Assembly (NCBI GenBank): GCA_963931925.1
Contig: OZ007571.1
Coordinates: 56,423,311 to 56,487,310, forward strand
Origin: Onchidella celtica
Lineage: Eukaryota; Mollusca; Gastropoda; Systellommatophora; Onchidiidae
Reading direction: 5' to 3'
DNA length: 64,000 nt
The notes under the pieces were generated by a model. The model had not been told where the DNA came from. It made no database searches and was given only the letters and a program-made list of their open reading frames with translations. Positions 22,701 to 33,500 of the stretch are shown here, piece after piece. The position numbers were made by a program, and so were the translations under genes. The stretch's first letter is position 1. Every line of letters begins with the position of its first letter.

Positions 22701-25199
22701 CCATCATTGTTCAAACCCCCCACCATCTTTTCCTACCTTTATCCTTCGTAAATTTCAATAAATGATTTTGAACTGACTTTCATCTTAAAACAGGATGAAA
22801 AATACATTGAATTAAACCTCATTTATCTGGTTTTCTGTGAGTTATTTTCAAATATGTGCGCTATGTCGGCATGACGTTCTTGGGTCCTTATTATGAGGGG
22901 GTCAAATCGGTATGCGCAGCAAGAGTATGTCTTGTTCAAGCAATAAAAATACACAACTACACACATTAAACAACACAAAAGGTAGTATATTTTGACAGAG
23001 GAAGAACTGAACTTTATTTTGATGTCAGGTGCATGCCGTTTTGCATAAACACACAGCAGTAGTAACCTTGTAATGTTGACCTAAAATTATGCCAAAACAG
23101 GATTTCACCCCTTGAGCAGTGCAGTTTGGACTACCTAATATAATTATGGCAAGACCCTGGAGAAACAAGGACCTCACTACATGAGTTTCTCAGCACTTCG
23201 GTATTGCAAATGCCTCGCAAATAGTCACCACACTACACTCAATCAGCGTTTTTCTTCTCCAATCATGGCATCCTCTTCCTCTAATCCCTTGAAAAGGAAG
23301 CATTAATGATTTTTCAAAGTCTGATTTTTCTTTCCTTCTTCTTTATCTCTATTACTAGTGTTAATCTTCTTTTTTTTTTAATTTATCAATTCAAATTCGA
23401 ACTGACCAATTTCCAACAATTCGAAGTCATCAAGCTCGCTCAGCCCAATGTAACTTCGAATTTCGTACCCACAAAAGCCCGGTTCAAACACTTCCAGAGG
23501 AAGGGAAGGGTTAGAGTAATGTAATGCAGCAAGCAGGGGCATGGGGCGAGTGCGGCATTGTTACATAGCATAACGGTAATTCCACGCCACTGAGTGATAG
23601 CACGGTGGGATAACGCATTATGCCTACGATCTTGCATTAGAACATCATAGACAGGAAAATGTCTTTATCCACTGATGATGTCACACACAATACATGCGCC
23701 GGGACAAAGTCAGGCAACAGAATTTGCTGAACAGAACTACTAGGCCTGAGGGTGTGAACAGGGTTAGTAGGCTTTCATTCATTCATTTTTTTTTTGTCAT
23801 ATGAACCTGGGGGGCCATGAAACTAAAAGCAAATGATTGACACAAAGTGAATTTGTTTGTTTTCTCTTCTCTCATGTGTGCAGGTTTTTATTTGACATTA
23901 TTATTCCATCAGCCATGGGCCTAGCAAACAATCTCATGATGTTGTTGTACTGGCTGAAACGCAAACAAAAGAGAAGATGATATTGGGTACAAGGTATCTA
24001 TAAAAAAAAATTCACCACTTAATGGACCAAGTTTAGGATATTGGGGAGAAATGTCTAGATCTTATTATATTTGCAAATGAAGCCTTCGACATTTCATGAT
24101 TTCAAACTCTACTTGAGAAATCCTTTGTCACCAAAGGAACTTCCCAGCGATATCAGAACACGAGACAAAGGGAATGCAATTTTATTGCAGTCCTAAAAAC
24201 ATTCACTCATAAAAAACATGAAAGGATACTATAACTGCGAATCTGAAATGAGATGCACCCACTCTCTTTGACGCGCTCTTGTTCATAGTATTTTTGTACC
24301 TTTCATTTAGGAACATGAAACGAATGAATGAAAGCATACTAACTCTGTTCACACTCAAGCCATTCAATTCTGCTTTCTTCTTTTACCACAACAGCATAGC
24401 CACTTCTAAAGAAAAAATAACCAAAAGATCTTGATACACATTGTCATACAGGTGCTTTTATACGTTTTTTGTCTGTTTCTTTGAGGTAGGGGGTGTCTGA
24501 AAGAAGGGATATAAAATCATAATTACCATGGTATGGGGCAAACAGCATAAAAATGATTATTTCTCTGCTGAGAGGTACTAGTAAATCAAAGTTTAATCCA
24601 TTTTCCAACGACTTCGAATCATGCGGACTCCACTGTAGGGCCTATATAAATTATGTACAATTCTGGAAATTTGATTTCATTGACTAGGGTGGGTAGCAAA
24701 CCCTTCACAAATTAACTTATAAAATTCAGATCCAAAATGACATTAGTAGCAGTAAGTAAATTAATAGCCTACACCTCACTATGTCTAATCCTTTTTCATT
24801 TTACCCTTCCCGACCCAATGCTTCTTACAAATCTTAATAAATTTTCATCACAAAGTTTTGTTTTGGTAGAGAACTAAATTTCCTTGCGACACTGCTCTTC
24901 GTGTGCTTTATAAAAATTATACTACTGGTAACTGGATTCTAGAGAAACCGTTTCCTGCTGGAATTTATTATCATACTCAGGCGTCTCAGTCTCAATTTCG
25001 GAGAGAAAAGAAACTCTCTCTCGCACATGACCGAACAGTATGCTGAGACACATTCACTGGTCCAATGTATTGCAAATAAATGAACAAAAGCTTCTCGCTT
25101 GTTAGTGCCATCATAATCTGGCTGACTGAGACTATTTTCAGTACAAACATAAAACCTGTGATTTGAAACAACTGTTCTTACCTCCCAATCCGACGCCAT
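16748..25199 (-). CDS. GTF3C6: General transcription factor IIIC subunit 6-like protein (5 exons)
   Basis: Coding exons in transcript order are 25199-25182, 22333-22253, 20892-20784, 17518-17420 and 16818-16748, with GT-AG junctions and matching phases, encoding 125 residues. The protein starts MASDWE, then EEITLMMEVSDSG, and the most telling block is KPLVKVNNQLYKGQFVDTLG followed by SQLFLEV, which aligns in register with the human GTF3C6 segment around its EDTLGT motif. This is the small beta-rich domain that in yeast Tau55 and human TFIIIC35 helps assemble the TFIIIC complex on tRNA-gene promoters in the nucleus. The tail is shorter than in human and polar, ending in GKM. The first exon codes for only six residues. 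Introns 1 to 4 are rich in small inverted-repeat elements. Confidence 0.85.
16873..17029. mobile_element. Short hAT-like MITE in GTF3C6 intron 4
   Basis: The element spans 16880-17022 with inverted ends CAGGGGTGTAAAT and ATTTACACCCCTG. The 7-bp repeat TACTTAA occurs at 16873-16879 and 17023-17029. The right end is duplicated internally: the run TCTGAAAGATTTACACCCCT occurs near 16950 and again at 17002. CAGGGG ends and a 7-8-bp duplication fit hAT. Confidence 0.7.
18249..18649. mobile_element. Inverted-repeat MITE, family shared with MED23 intron (copy 1)
   Basis: Terminal inverted repeats of about 38 bp: the left end reads TGTGAGTGTGCATGAGAAAA then CC(A/C)GGCTTAAGTCGGCA, and the right end is its diverged reverse complement ending at about 18648. 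Internal sequence matches the element at 63121-63657 in opposite orientation. It has no coding capacity. The target duplication is unclear. It lies in GTF3C6 intron 3. Confidence 0.8.
18720..19930. repeat. Dispersed repeat family S, longest copy
   Basis: Three stretches match diverged sequence elsewhere: 18725-18855 matches 26560-26670; 18905-19690 matches 23305-24645, once the MITE there is set aside; and 19690-19925 matches 26695-26945. Shared words include TGGTATGGGGCAAACA and ATTGATTTTGAGCC. It has no ORF. A G(18) run lies at 19513-19530. Confidence 0.7.
19941..20184. mobile_element. TTAA-flanked MITE (piggyBac-like), 236 bp
   Basis: The element spans 19945-20180 with perfect 13-bp inverted ends CCCTCTTAGTGCC / GGCACTAAGAGGG, bordered on each side by TTAA (19941-19944 and 20181-20184). 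TTAA targets with CCC-starting ends are characteristic of piggyBac. Inside, AGAGCCACGATCGTGGCTCT is a perfect 20-bp palindrome, and its right half recurs as GATCGTGGCTCT nearer the right end. It lies in GTF3C6 intron 3. Confidence 0.88.
20933..21620. mobile_element. TTAA-flanked inverted-repeat element, 680 bp
   Basis: TTAA at 20933-20936 and 21617-21620 borders inverted ends CTCACTGACTCCCC and GGGGGAGTCAATGAG (one mismatch within the paired bases). The interior has no transposase ORF. It lies in GTF3C6 intron 2, 41 bases upstream of exon 3. The TTAA target suggests piggyBac or Kolobok; its ends differ from those of the 19945-20180 element. Confidence 0.75.
23305..24645. repeat. Dispersed repeat family S, copy split by a MITE
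   Basis: Aligns with 18905-19690 with many substitutions; shared words include TTCAAAGTCTG, AATGCAGCAAG and GGTATGGGGCAAACA. The match is interrupted between GGCCTGAG (23750) and TCAAGCCATTCAA (24355) by the inverted-repeat element at 23752-24354. Confidence 0.7.
23752..24354. mobile_element. Inverted-repeat MITE nested in family S repeat, 603 bp
   Basis: Ends are 33-bp inverted repeats with few mismatches: left GTGTGAACAGGGTTAGTAGG then CTTTCATTCATTC (23752-23784), and its reverse complement at 24322-24354. Comparison with the uninterrupted copy at 18905-19690 shows that the element inserted into the family S repeat. The target duplication is not clear (CTGAG versus TCAAG). No ORF suggests a transposase. 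Confidence 0.78.
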
Positions 25200-25299
25200 G
25201 TTGTTTACATGTTTTAGTATAAAATTCGAACTCGGTAAATGGAACAATAAATAATTCAAATCGTTTTGGAAATTTGCAGTCAAAATTCAGTTTGAGCTT

Positions 25300-26129
25300 G
25301 AACCAAATTTGATGTAAAATATTTCAAGCCCACGTAATGTCCGCAGTCAAACTTTGGTCTTTCTCTAGACGAAAGTTTTTTAGTTATAACATTTAATTTC
25401 TACTTATTTTTAATTCTTTGGAAATTTACTCTGTACAACTGTTGTGTCTCTATTTCTGCCACTGGAGTTCATGACAAACAACTAGTTTTTTTTTGTTTTT
25501 TGTTTTTCCTCAAAATGTTTATTTCAAGCAATGCTGCACCCCCACGGGTGTTTTAGCCACGTTAAAAAGTTACTGACTCATTTTTGTTCGTTTAATGTGA
25601 CCATTTTATTTTTTATAATTATTTTTTAAGCAGTGCTGAGAAATACCTGTCTCGTGACATTTTAAATTCAACATTAATTTATGGGCATCTCATTCAAGAC
25701 ATTTTAACCTGCAAAAAAGAATCTCCTGCTTTTAGCACACTTCAGTCCGCACTGTCATTCATGAACAAACGAAACAAAGCCAGAGGAAGGAAAGAATATT
25801 AACTTTATTAGGTGCTCTAGGGAAATTTTATTGTCAACACTGTAATTTTATTCAAACTTGAGTTAATGTATACTGTGAAAGTATAAATTGTTCTGAGAAG
25901 ATTGCATTTTTTATTTCATGTAAAAAAGTTCAAAATTGACCAAGTTAGGACTATTTCAAGGTGGCAAGGTAGAGAAAGTCACTCTTGAGGAAAACCTGTT
26001 TAGAGTATTTGTAAATTTAAAAAGACCATCATATTGGATCAGAAAAAAAAACAACGGGCGGAATTCATTAAAATCCTTTTGTCCAGGCATAAAGATCTTG
26101 GGATCTATTTATGTCGAAAACTGATTTAA
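25300..26129. other. Intergenic sequence upstream of GTF3C6; no gene recognised
   Basis: AT-rich spacer that should include the GTF3C6 promoter, although no clear core promoter motif is visible. Short open frames here (for example 25936-26124) show no recognisable domain. Confidence 0.45.
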
Positions 26130-26543
26130 TAATAATATAATAATAATGAAGATCATTTATATAGCGCCTAATCCAAACGAGTTTGCTCTAGGTGCTTTAC
26201 AGAAAGTCTTGTTCTCTCGATTTGCATCTATCTCACTCTCTCTTTCTTTCTCTCACCCTCTTTCTCTCACTCTCTCTCTATCTCAGAGCAAATTGTAACA
26301 CAGCCTGTTAGGCGCAGTTCACAACTCACCACAGTTCACAACTCACAACTTGTATTCTAAAGTATTGTAATATTATTTGAATATATATTATATAATATTT
26401 ATTTAATAATGAATTATAAATTTTCGTTGGTGATTTAAGACCGGGAAGTCTCTATCCAACTATTTTTGTCTCTATCTCGAAAGTGCTGAGCACGACATGT
26501 GGGCCATTTCCCTAGAGCACCTCACATAATTATTATTAAATCA
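26130..26543 (-). repeat. SINE-like dispersed repeat sharing its 3' end with the L2 LINE, copy 1
   Basis: Read on the minus strand, the end GGCGCTATATAAATGATCTTCATTATT corresponds to the terminal GGGCGCTATATAAATGCAATAT(ATT)n of the L2 LINE at 43326-43362. The interior has a CT/GA-rich tract, then the words CAGAGCAAATTGTAACACAG and tandem CAGTTCACAACTCAC. Related copies are at 59805-60105 and 48146-48400. The shared tail suggests mobilisation by L2 machinery. Confidence 0.65.
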
Positions 26544-26559
26544 TACTAGATGTATTATA

Positions 26560-26950
26560 GGAAGTGAGGCCTTCAATGCAATTAAAAGAACAAAGACTTT
26601 TTAACCTCTGAGCCTTAAGTTCTGCAAAGTATCATACTGTGCATAGAAAGAAGTAAAGGTGTATGTGGGCATATTTTAAAAAGTCTTTAAGTGTGCTTTA
26701 TTTTTAATACCTTCGTTGATTTTGAGCCACAAATGAGTTGAACCAGAGAGTATGTATTTATACATCCATACTCTCTGGTTGAACAGATCAGAGTGTTCTG
26801 GCATTTTGAGCCCGTTAAAAAAAAAGGCATTTTCTTCAAGTAGAATTAAAAAGTACAACGGGAAATTTCGTTCCGGGCCTCAATTTACACACTAGTGATC
26901 GAAACTCAAGTTTTAAAAGTCACGTCTGTGTATTCCCCCGAGTCAGTGGT
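26560..26950. repeat. Dispersed repeat family S, internally deleted copy
   Basis: Matches the left end (18725-18855) and right end (19690-19925) of the long family S copy but lacks the 800 bp between them. It carries a 34-bp palindromic insertion at 26744-26777. Confidence 0.65.
26737..26784. repeat. 34-bp palindromic insertion flanked by 7-bp direct repeats
   Basis: The segment 26744-26777 starts CAGAGAGTATG and ends CATACTCTCTG (11-bp perfect arms, 12-base spacer). It is flanked by GTTGAAC at 26737-26743 and 26778-26784. The corresponding site of the family S copy near 19742 has a single GTTGAAC and no palindrome, so this is an insertion with target duplication. Confidence 0.75.
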
Positions 26951-29900
26951 CCAACTACTAATTATATTACATCAAGATGTGTCTAGTTATTAAACAGGTT
27001 TAGATCTTCCTTACTGGCCATAATTTGAGTAAGTTTTAATATCTTACAGGTATACATGTATGAACATAGCTCACAAGAAAAGAAGCTCAAGAAAAAATAA
27101 TAATAATGTCCACAATACACACATTTTGATTTTATCCAGAAAAGTAACTGTGGCAATTGTTCCCCTTCTAGCTTACTATGCCACTAGAGCAGCAACAAAT
27201 TTTGGGCGGAGAAATGAACAAATGAAGAGAAAAAAGTGAGCAGATCCTTCCGGTGGTATTGAAAAAAACAAAACAAAACAAACTCCAGCTCCGTAAAATG
27301 GATTAGGATTGGGGAAAAGGACATGTTAGATATCACAGGCCCGGTATATGGCTTGCACATCTGTAAGGGTTTGTGGTCAAGCTTTTTTTTTTTTTTTTTT
27401 CAAGGGGGGGGGGGGGGTGGGGGGTTGTTTGTGAGCATGTTTTGTTTCTTTCTCGTCCATTTGCATGTTGTTATGTCTGCACATGACAAGCCTATTCCTG
27501 AGGTACAAGAAGATTACTTTTTTTTTTACAGAATAAAAAAAAAATAGTAATGAGAATAACATATACTATATATTAACAATAACTCATTCACTTGGTGCAC
27601 CATCATATGTATATTTGACACCATTCATTGAAAAAAAGCAAACAGGAGACAAAGTGTTCTTATCTATATAATATTTTATTTTATTTTTTCAAAAATGGTA
27701 AATAAGGAAACAGAATGTGCTGTCAGTACAGTCTTCTGTACAATTTCAAAAGAAGCAAAAACTGTTCACTGTCACGTTGAGTACATCACTTCTTCTGTAT
27801 AAATAAACACATTTGCACACTGAATATGAAATCATTCATACTGACCATTTAATGGTTTGATGCAGTTGACTGAGATTCAAATGCAATCAACATTTTGGGT
27901 AAACTGACTCAAGAAACGGGAGTTAATAATACATATAACATACTGCATAAGAAAATCTGAATAACAATTAACATGTGTCTTAACATGTAACTGTAAGACG
28001 AAGTGTAGATTTCATCCATATAAAATTTAAAGAAAAGAAAGAAAAAAGTATTCAACACTCAAATCCTTGATTTCTGTCACAATTTTAGTCAGCAGATTAA
28101 GTGTGAGATTTTTAGAACAAAATCTTGATTATATAGCACCAATCAAAACAGACATTCCCATGCTCCATGTCATTGCAATTAAAAATATTGCTGGAGTTTA
28201 GGCCCTCTTTTATGTGGACAGTAAATTGGCCAAATACCAAAATGTAAGTGAAACTTTCAGTGCCATAACATCAATTCTTTCATTCAATGCAAGAATGAAA
28301 TCTTTTATGAAATATGTCTACATCTCTTATTGTTTGTTTGCACAGCAAATCATACCCATCCAAATTCCTAGCACCCTTCACTGAAATACAGGTAGGACAC
28401 TATTACTAGTAAATATCAATAAAAATATGCCATTTAGTTGAATCTGGTCTTCGTATGAAAATTTCATTGTAGTGCAGGAAAAGTTTGCTTCTCCTATTGG
28501 CAAGAAATACTATGATTTAATGTTTTATATAATATCAAATCTTAATTTATGAGTGAAAAATCAATTCTGTGTGATTGTGATCCAGACATTTGTGAAATTC
28601 AAATAAAATGTTTCGAAGGCCGAGGAAAGAAGTATCAAAATAATATTTGTCTCAAACATTTCATAAATATTTTGGGCAATCAAAACTGGGAAATAGCTGG
28701 GCTTTGCGCAGATGCTATAATGTGTCATTATAAGCACCAGTAGCAGTTTTTGGCATAGTGACTAGAAAAGCAATTCATGGCACTCACTGAAAATAGCTTT
28801 CGGAAAAGAAATCTTCATGGAGCAACCAATATGGTCTACAAATACCTAAACTTTTATAATTTGTATGACGTTGAGTCAAGTACTGACTAAGAAAGTGTGT
28901 TTTGAGCAAAAATGTTGCAATGGATCTTGAAACCCACTTTAGAAACAAGCGGTCGTTATATAAATGTATTAACCTATGATATGAACTGAACCAGACAAAT
29001 TTGATTCTAAGCTAAGGAATATCTAGACAAGATCTTGACACCAAAGAACACAGACTGTAAGAAGAAGGTCATGTACTAAAATTTCTTATTTGTAAAGCAT
29101 GAGGTATTTGCCAAATTGTTGTATGCGACATTTTGCCGATTTTGAGGTTTTGTCATGAAATTGGTTCTCTCACTCCTAATTTCAAATGTATAAGTGTCAT
29201 TCCAAAGGGTTAAATTTTTTTTGAAATTTGTGCTTCAATCCTCATTTTCTTGGAAAGGCAAAAATGTACATATAACAACATGGCAAATACCTGACGAGAT
29301 ATTGTGATGGTTTATACATTTTGCAGTCCTGTCATATATCCACATACTTACAGACTACAGTCCTGCTCTGATTTAACATAAAGTGTTCTAATAATATTTA
29401 TGACGAAGCTGTCGCAAACAAATACCATCACCAAGACAATGACCAATCCTGTGACTTTGAGTTTAACAATAACAACTAGGCTGATGTACCTTGTGTGGTT
29501 TATTGATGAAGTGTTGTAATTAAAATATGAAAGTGTGTAGTTTACAATGAGGTCTAACCAAAAGCAATAGGCTTTAAATTGACAAATTAAAATAAAATAC
29601 GTGCATGCATAAGAAATACGAAAAGGGTTTTAAGGGCTGGTTCTTATTTTATTATTTATTTCGTCCTGCCTCACCAGAAAATGTTGTGAAAGATGCGACA
29701 TACCAGCATCTGTCTATGGTACCATGACCTCTGACATGGTGAACTCTAAGAGGAGATGGGAAACTCAGGAGTCATAGGACCCTAGTGTGCAAAGTTGGCT
29801 AAATCATATTCTGAGTATCTGAATCTGGAAGTACAAAACAAGGCTGCCTACTTGTAAAATGTATAGAACAATATGATAGAAAACATTATGAACTCCGCCC

Positions 29901-30510
29901 GTATTACTAGAAAAAAAAAAATAATAATACGGACAGATACAATTTTGTTATTCAACATTTGGTAAAAAGAGAATACAGAAAGAAAATAAAAACATTAAAT
30001 AACCAAAATATAAATTATTTCATACGCAACAACAAACATGAACGTTATATAAATAGCGGCTTTTAAACAAATTGAAATATCAATGCCAAGGTTTCGTATT
30101 ACAACCTTTTTGTCCTTTGCTTTAAAAATGTATATTGAATACAAAGTACTAAAGTTCATTTAACACAGACTTTCTCTTCATGCTTCACCCATCCTTCTCT
30201 CCAAATTTACTCCTTTGCAAATGGTCCCAAACTTTGTGATTTCACTCTTCTTCCATCAAAGAAATTGTGATCTTACTGTTCTGCCTAATATATAAACTCA
30301 TTCCCTATGGTAAGCCCAACGTTCGGCTTGCAGGTTTCCGCTTCGCTACTGGAAGCCAAATATTAGACTTGAGTGGACACAGATTTTCCAACACTAATAT
30401 CTAGGCCAACTTTTCGAAATATAAAATTCTATCCTGGTTCATTGATTTGCCTTTACTTTGATGTATAATACGTTCGTCCTGAGTGAAAGAAAAAAACTTC
30501 CTTGAATCAC
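26951..30510. other. No gene recognised; AT-rich intergenic DNA
   Basis: 3.5 kb with T(17)/G(14) homopolymers at 27382-27425. A cluster of AATAAA-like words on the minus strand occurs near 27670-27685. Open frames are under 75 codons and lack domains or splice context. Confidence 0.45.
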
Positions 30511-33500
30511 CCCTATATTTCTTCTTCTTCTTCTTTCGTTCACCAATCTAAATCTGCAGATTTGTTCTTTTAATAAAATCTACGGTTTTCTGCAGTTCTG
30601 GCAGAGCACCATAGAGTTTGATATTCAGGTCGGTGGGTTGGGGCCAATATGTTTCTCGCAGTGCTGAGAGGAGTGTGCAGTTCTGCAATATATGCTCCGT
30701 GTTTTGAGGAGACTGGCTGCACTCGCATATGGCAGATGTTCCTATTTTGAACTTGGTGAACATGTGGTGGTGGAGCCTATTGTGACCAGTTCTTAGTCTG
30801 AACAATAGTACTTGATCCTCTCTGTTCAGGAGATGATATTTATCCTGTTGGTTTATTTGCTGCCATCTGTTGTTTTTGATGAGGTTTTTCTTCTCATAGT
30901 AGTTTAGGAGGCACTGTGGCTGCTCCAGGCCGGAGCCCTCCTTGGCCAGTTGGTCTGCCTTCTCATTGCCTGGGACTCCACAATGTGATGGTATCCACTG
31001 TAGGACTATCCTGCTTCTATTTCCAAGCTGTGTAAAACATTTCTTCAGGTCGTTAAGCTTGCCAGCTTGAAGGGCCTCAAGGACTGATCTTGCATCTGTG
31101 AGGAAGACGATGTTGCTGTCCTCTACTTGAAGCTCTGTGGCAGCTGTCATGAGGGCTTTGGCTTCTGATCCATAATTATTGCAGAAGGTTCCGGTTGGCA
31201 TGCTAATTGCCGTTCTTGTCGAGTCTGGATACTCTATATACACTCCGGCACCTCCATTTGTTACAGCATTCTCAGCAGAGCCATCTGTGTAGACTCGAAC
31301 CCATGATTCGCTTGGATACTTGTCATCAAGTAGGCCGAGTACAGCAGTTCTTCTTTCTACTTCACTTTGTTCTCCCTTGTTGAAGACACCATCAACGTCT
31401 GTGTGTATCTGGACTTGGGTCTCTGTCTCCTCCGTCCAAGGGGTCTGTTCAGGTACAGATGTCAGGGGGTGGGCAATCTGGGGAAGGTGTGATAGCTGTC
31501 TTCTTATTCGCTTTGCCTTGTGAATAAAGCTCGTACGTTTCAGCCTTCCCCTTGCCAGGTCGCCTAGCTTCTCTTTCATTGGGTGATTCTCTATGCTGTT
31601 GAATTTCTCTGCCTGGATTGCCACCCTGGTTTCTCTTTGTTCTGCAAGTGTTGCTATCTGGGTGATCTTCTCCATCTCCACAATGGGTGTTGTCTTCATT
31701 GCTCCTGTGATGATGCGCAAAGCCTGGTTCTGAACTTTGTCTAACATCTGAAGGACTGAGTTGGACGCTGAACTCCAGGCTGTTGAACCATATTCGAGGT
31801 GAGGGCGAATCCCTTGCTGATACACATTCTTGAGAATTCTTTCTGTCGCTCCCCATGATGTGCCGCTCAGTTTCCTCAATATGGCTAGCTTTCTTCTAGC
31901 TTTTGTCTCTGCCCTCTCGATGTGATTCCTCCATGAGAGCCTGGTGTCGAATGTGACTCCTAGATAGGTTGGTGCTTTGTCTTCCTTGAGTGATGTCCCA
32001 TTGAGCTTGATGGCTCCAGCAGTCTGTTTTGGAGACAGAGTGAAAAGAGTAGTGGACGACTTCTCTTCGTTGACTGTGACACACCACTTATTCGTCCATG
32101 CTAAGAGGATGTCAGTGGCTCTTTGTAGTCTTCTTGTGGCAACTGTGGCATGTTCTTCCGTACACCACATAACTAGGTCATCTGCATATAGAGCTGTACG
32201 TATTCCGCAGGGTAGTTCTTGAACTAGATCATTTATGAAGATCAGGAATAAGGTGGGTGATATTACTCCTCCCTGTGGCACACCGTGTCTCAGCAGTACC
32301 TTCTTGCTGTGACATCCATCCAGCTGGACTCTTGCTCTTCTGTTGTGTAGAAGGCTCTTGGTCCACTTGTACATGCTACCAGTCACTTTGTTGTCTCGCA
32401 GCTTCCTGAGTAGTCCGTCTTTCCAGACTTTGTCAAAGGCCTTTCGAAGGTCGATCCACACTGCTAATACTTGTTTCTTGTCCTGGAAGGCATCTTCAAT
32501 GTCCTGTGACAGATAGGTTGCTTGATCCTCTGTGGAATAACACTGACGGAACCCTGCTTGCTGATCAGCCAGTAGGTGGTTGCTTTCCAGGTACCACTTC
32601 ATTCTGTGGTTGACGATCCGTTCCATGGTCTTGCAGAGGCAGCTTGTCAAGCTTATTGGTCGATAGTTTCTTGCTGTTCCCTTGTCCTTTCCATTTTTGG
32701 GTATTGGGACCATGATTGCTTCTCGCCAGATCTGTGGTACTTCTCCAGTTTTCCAGCTGACGTTGAAGATCTCTAGTAATTTATTCAGAGCTCCGGATCC
32801 GAGTTTCTTGATCATCTCATTTGGTATTCCATCTGCACCTGGTGACTTCCGCAGTTTTAGTTTGCTAATGGCAAGGTCTAGTTCTTGCCGTGTGATCTTT
32901 GTGTTCATGACTTCTGGCTGGTCTCCTTCGTTTCTCTCCGGGGCCTTGTCATTTCTTGCCTCCTTTAACTTGCTTGTACTTACCTCTATGTTACAGTCCT
33001 TAGCAAACACATCTGCAAAAACATTCGCTGCTGTTTTCTTGGTTAGGGTCTTGCCATTCTCTTGCAAAGTGACTCTGATGTTACTATCTGTTCCTTCATC
33101 ATTTAGAGCTTTAACCAGGTTCCATAGTTTCCTGCCGTCTTTTTCAAAGTTGAGGGAGGCTGTTTTCTCTTTCCAGCTCTTGCGTCGTGCCTGGAGCTTT
33201 CCTCTTTGAAATCTTGCCTTGGCTTGCTGGAGGGCATTGTGTTGCTGTTGTCCTGGGTTGTTTTCAGACTGTATTCGTGCCTTTTCTACTTCTTGGTGGA
33301 GTTCGTCAAGATCCTTGTTCCAGTATGGTTTGTAGTTCTTTCGTGCTCCACGAGGTATTGTTTCCTTGGCAGCTTGAAGAATAGATGAGTTGAACTCTTG
33401 CACAATGGTGTTGATGTTTTTCCCTGTTGAAATTATACTTGTGGCAAGCACGCTTGTTCTGTGTCTGAACATCATCCAATTGGCCTTCTTGTAGTTCCAT

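Noticed and set aside
28549-28743. 64-codon plus-strand ORF with several cysteines
   Set aside because: Cysteines are not in a known motif spacing, flanks are AT-rich spacer, and there is no splice or promoter support.
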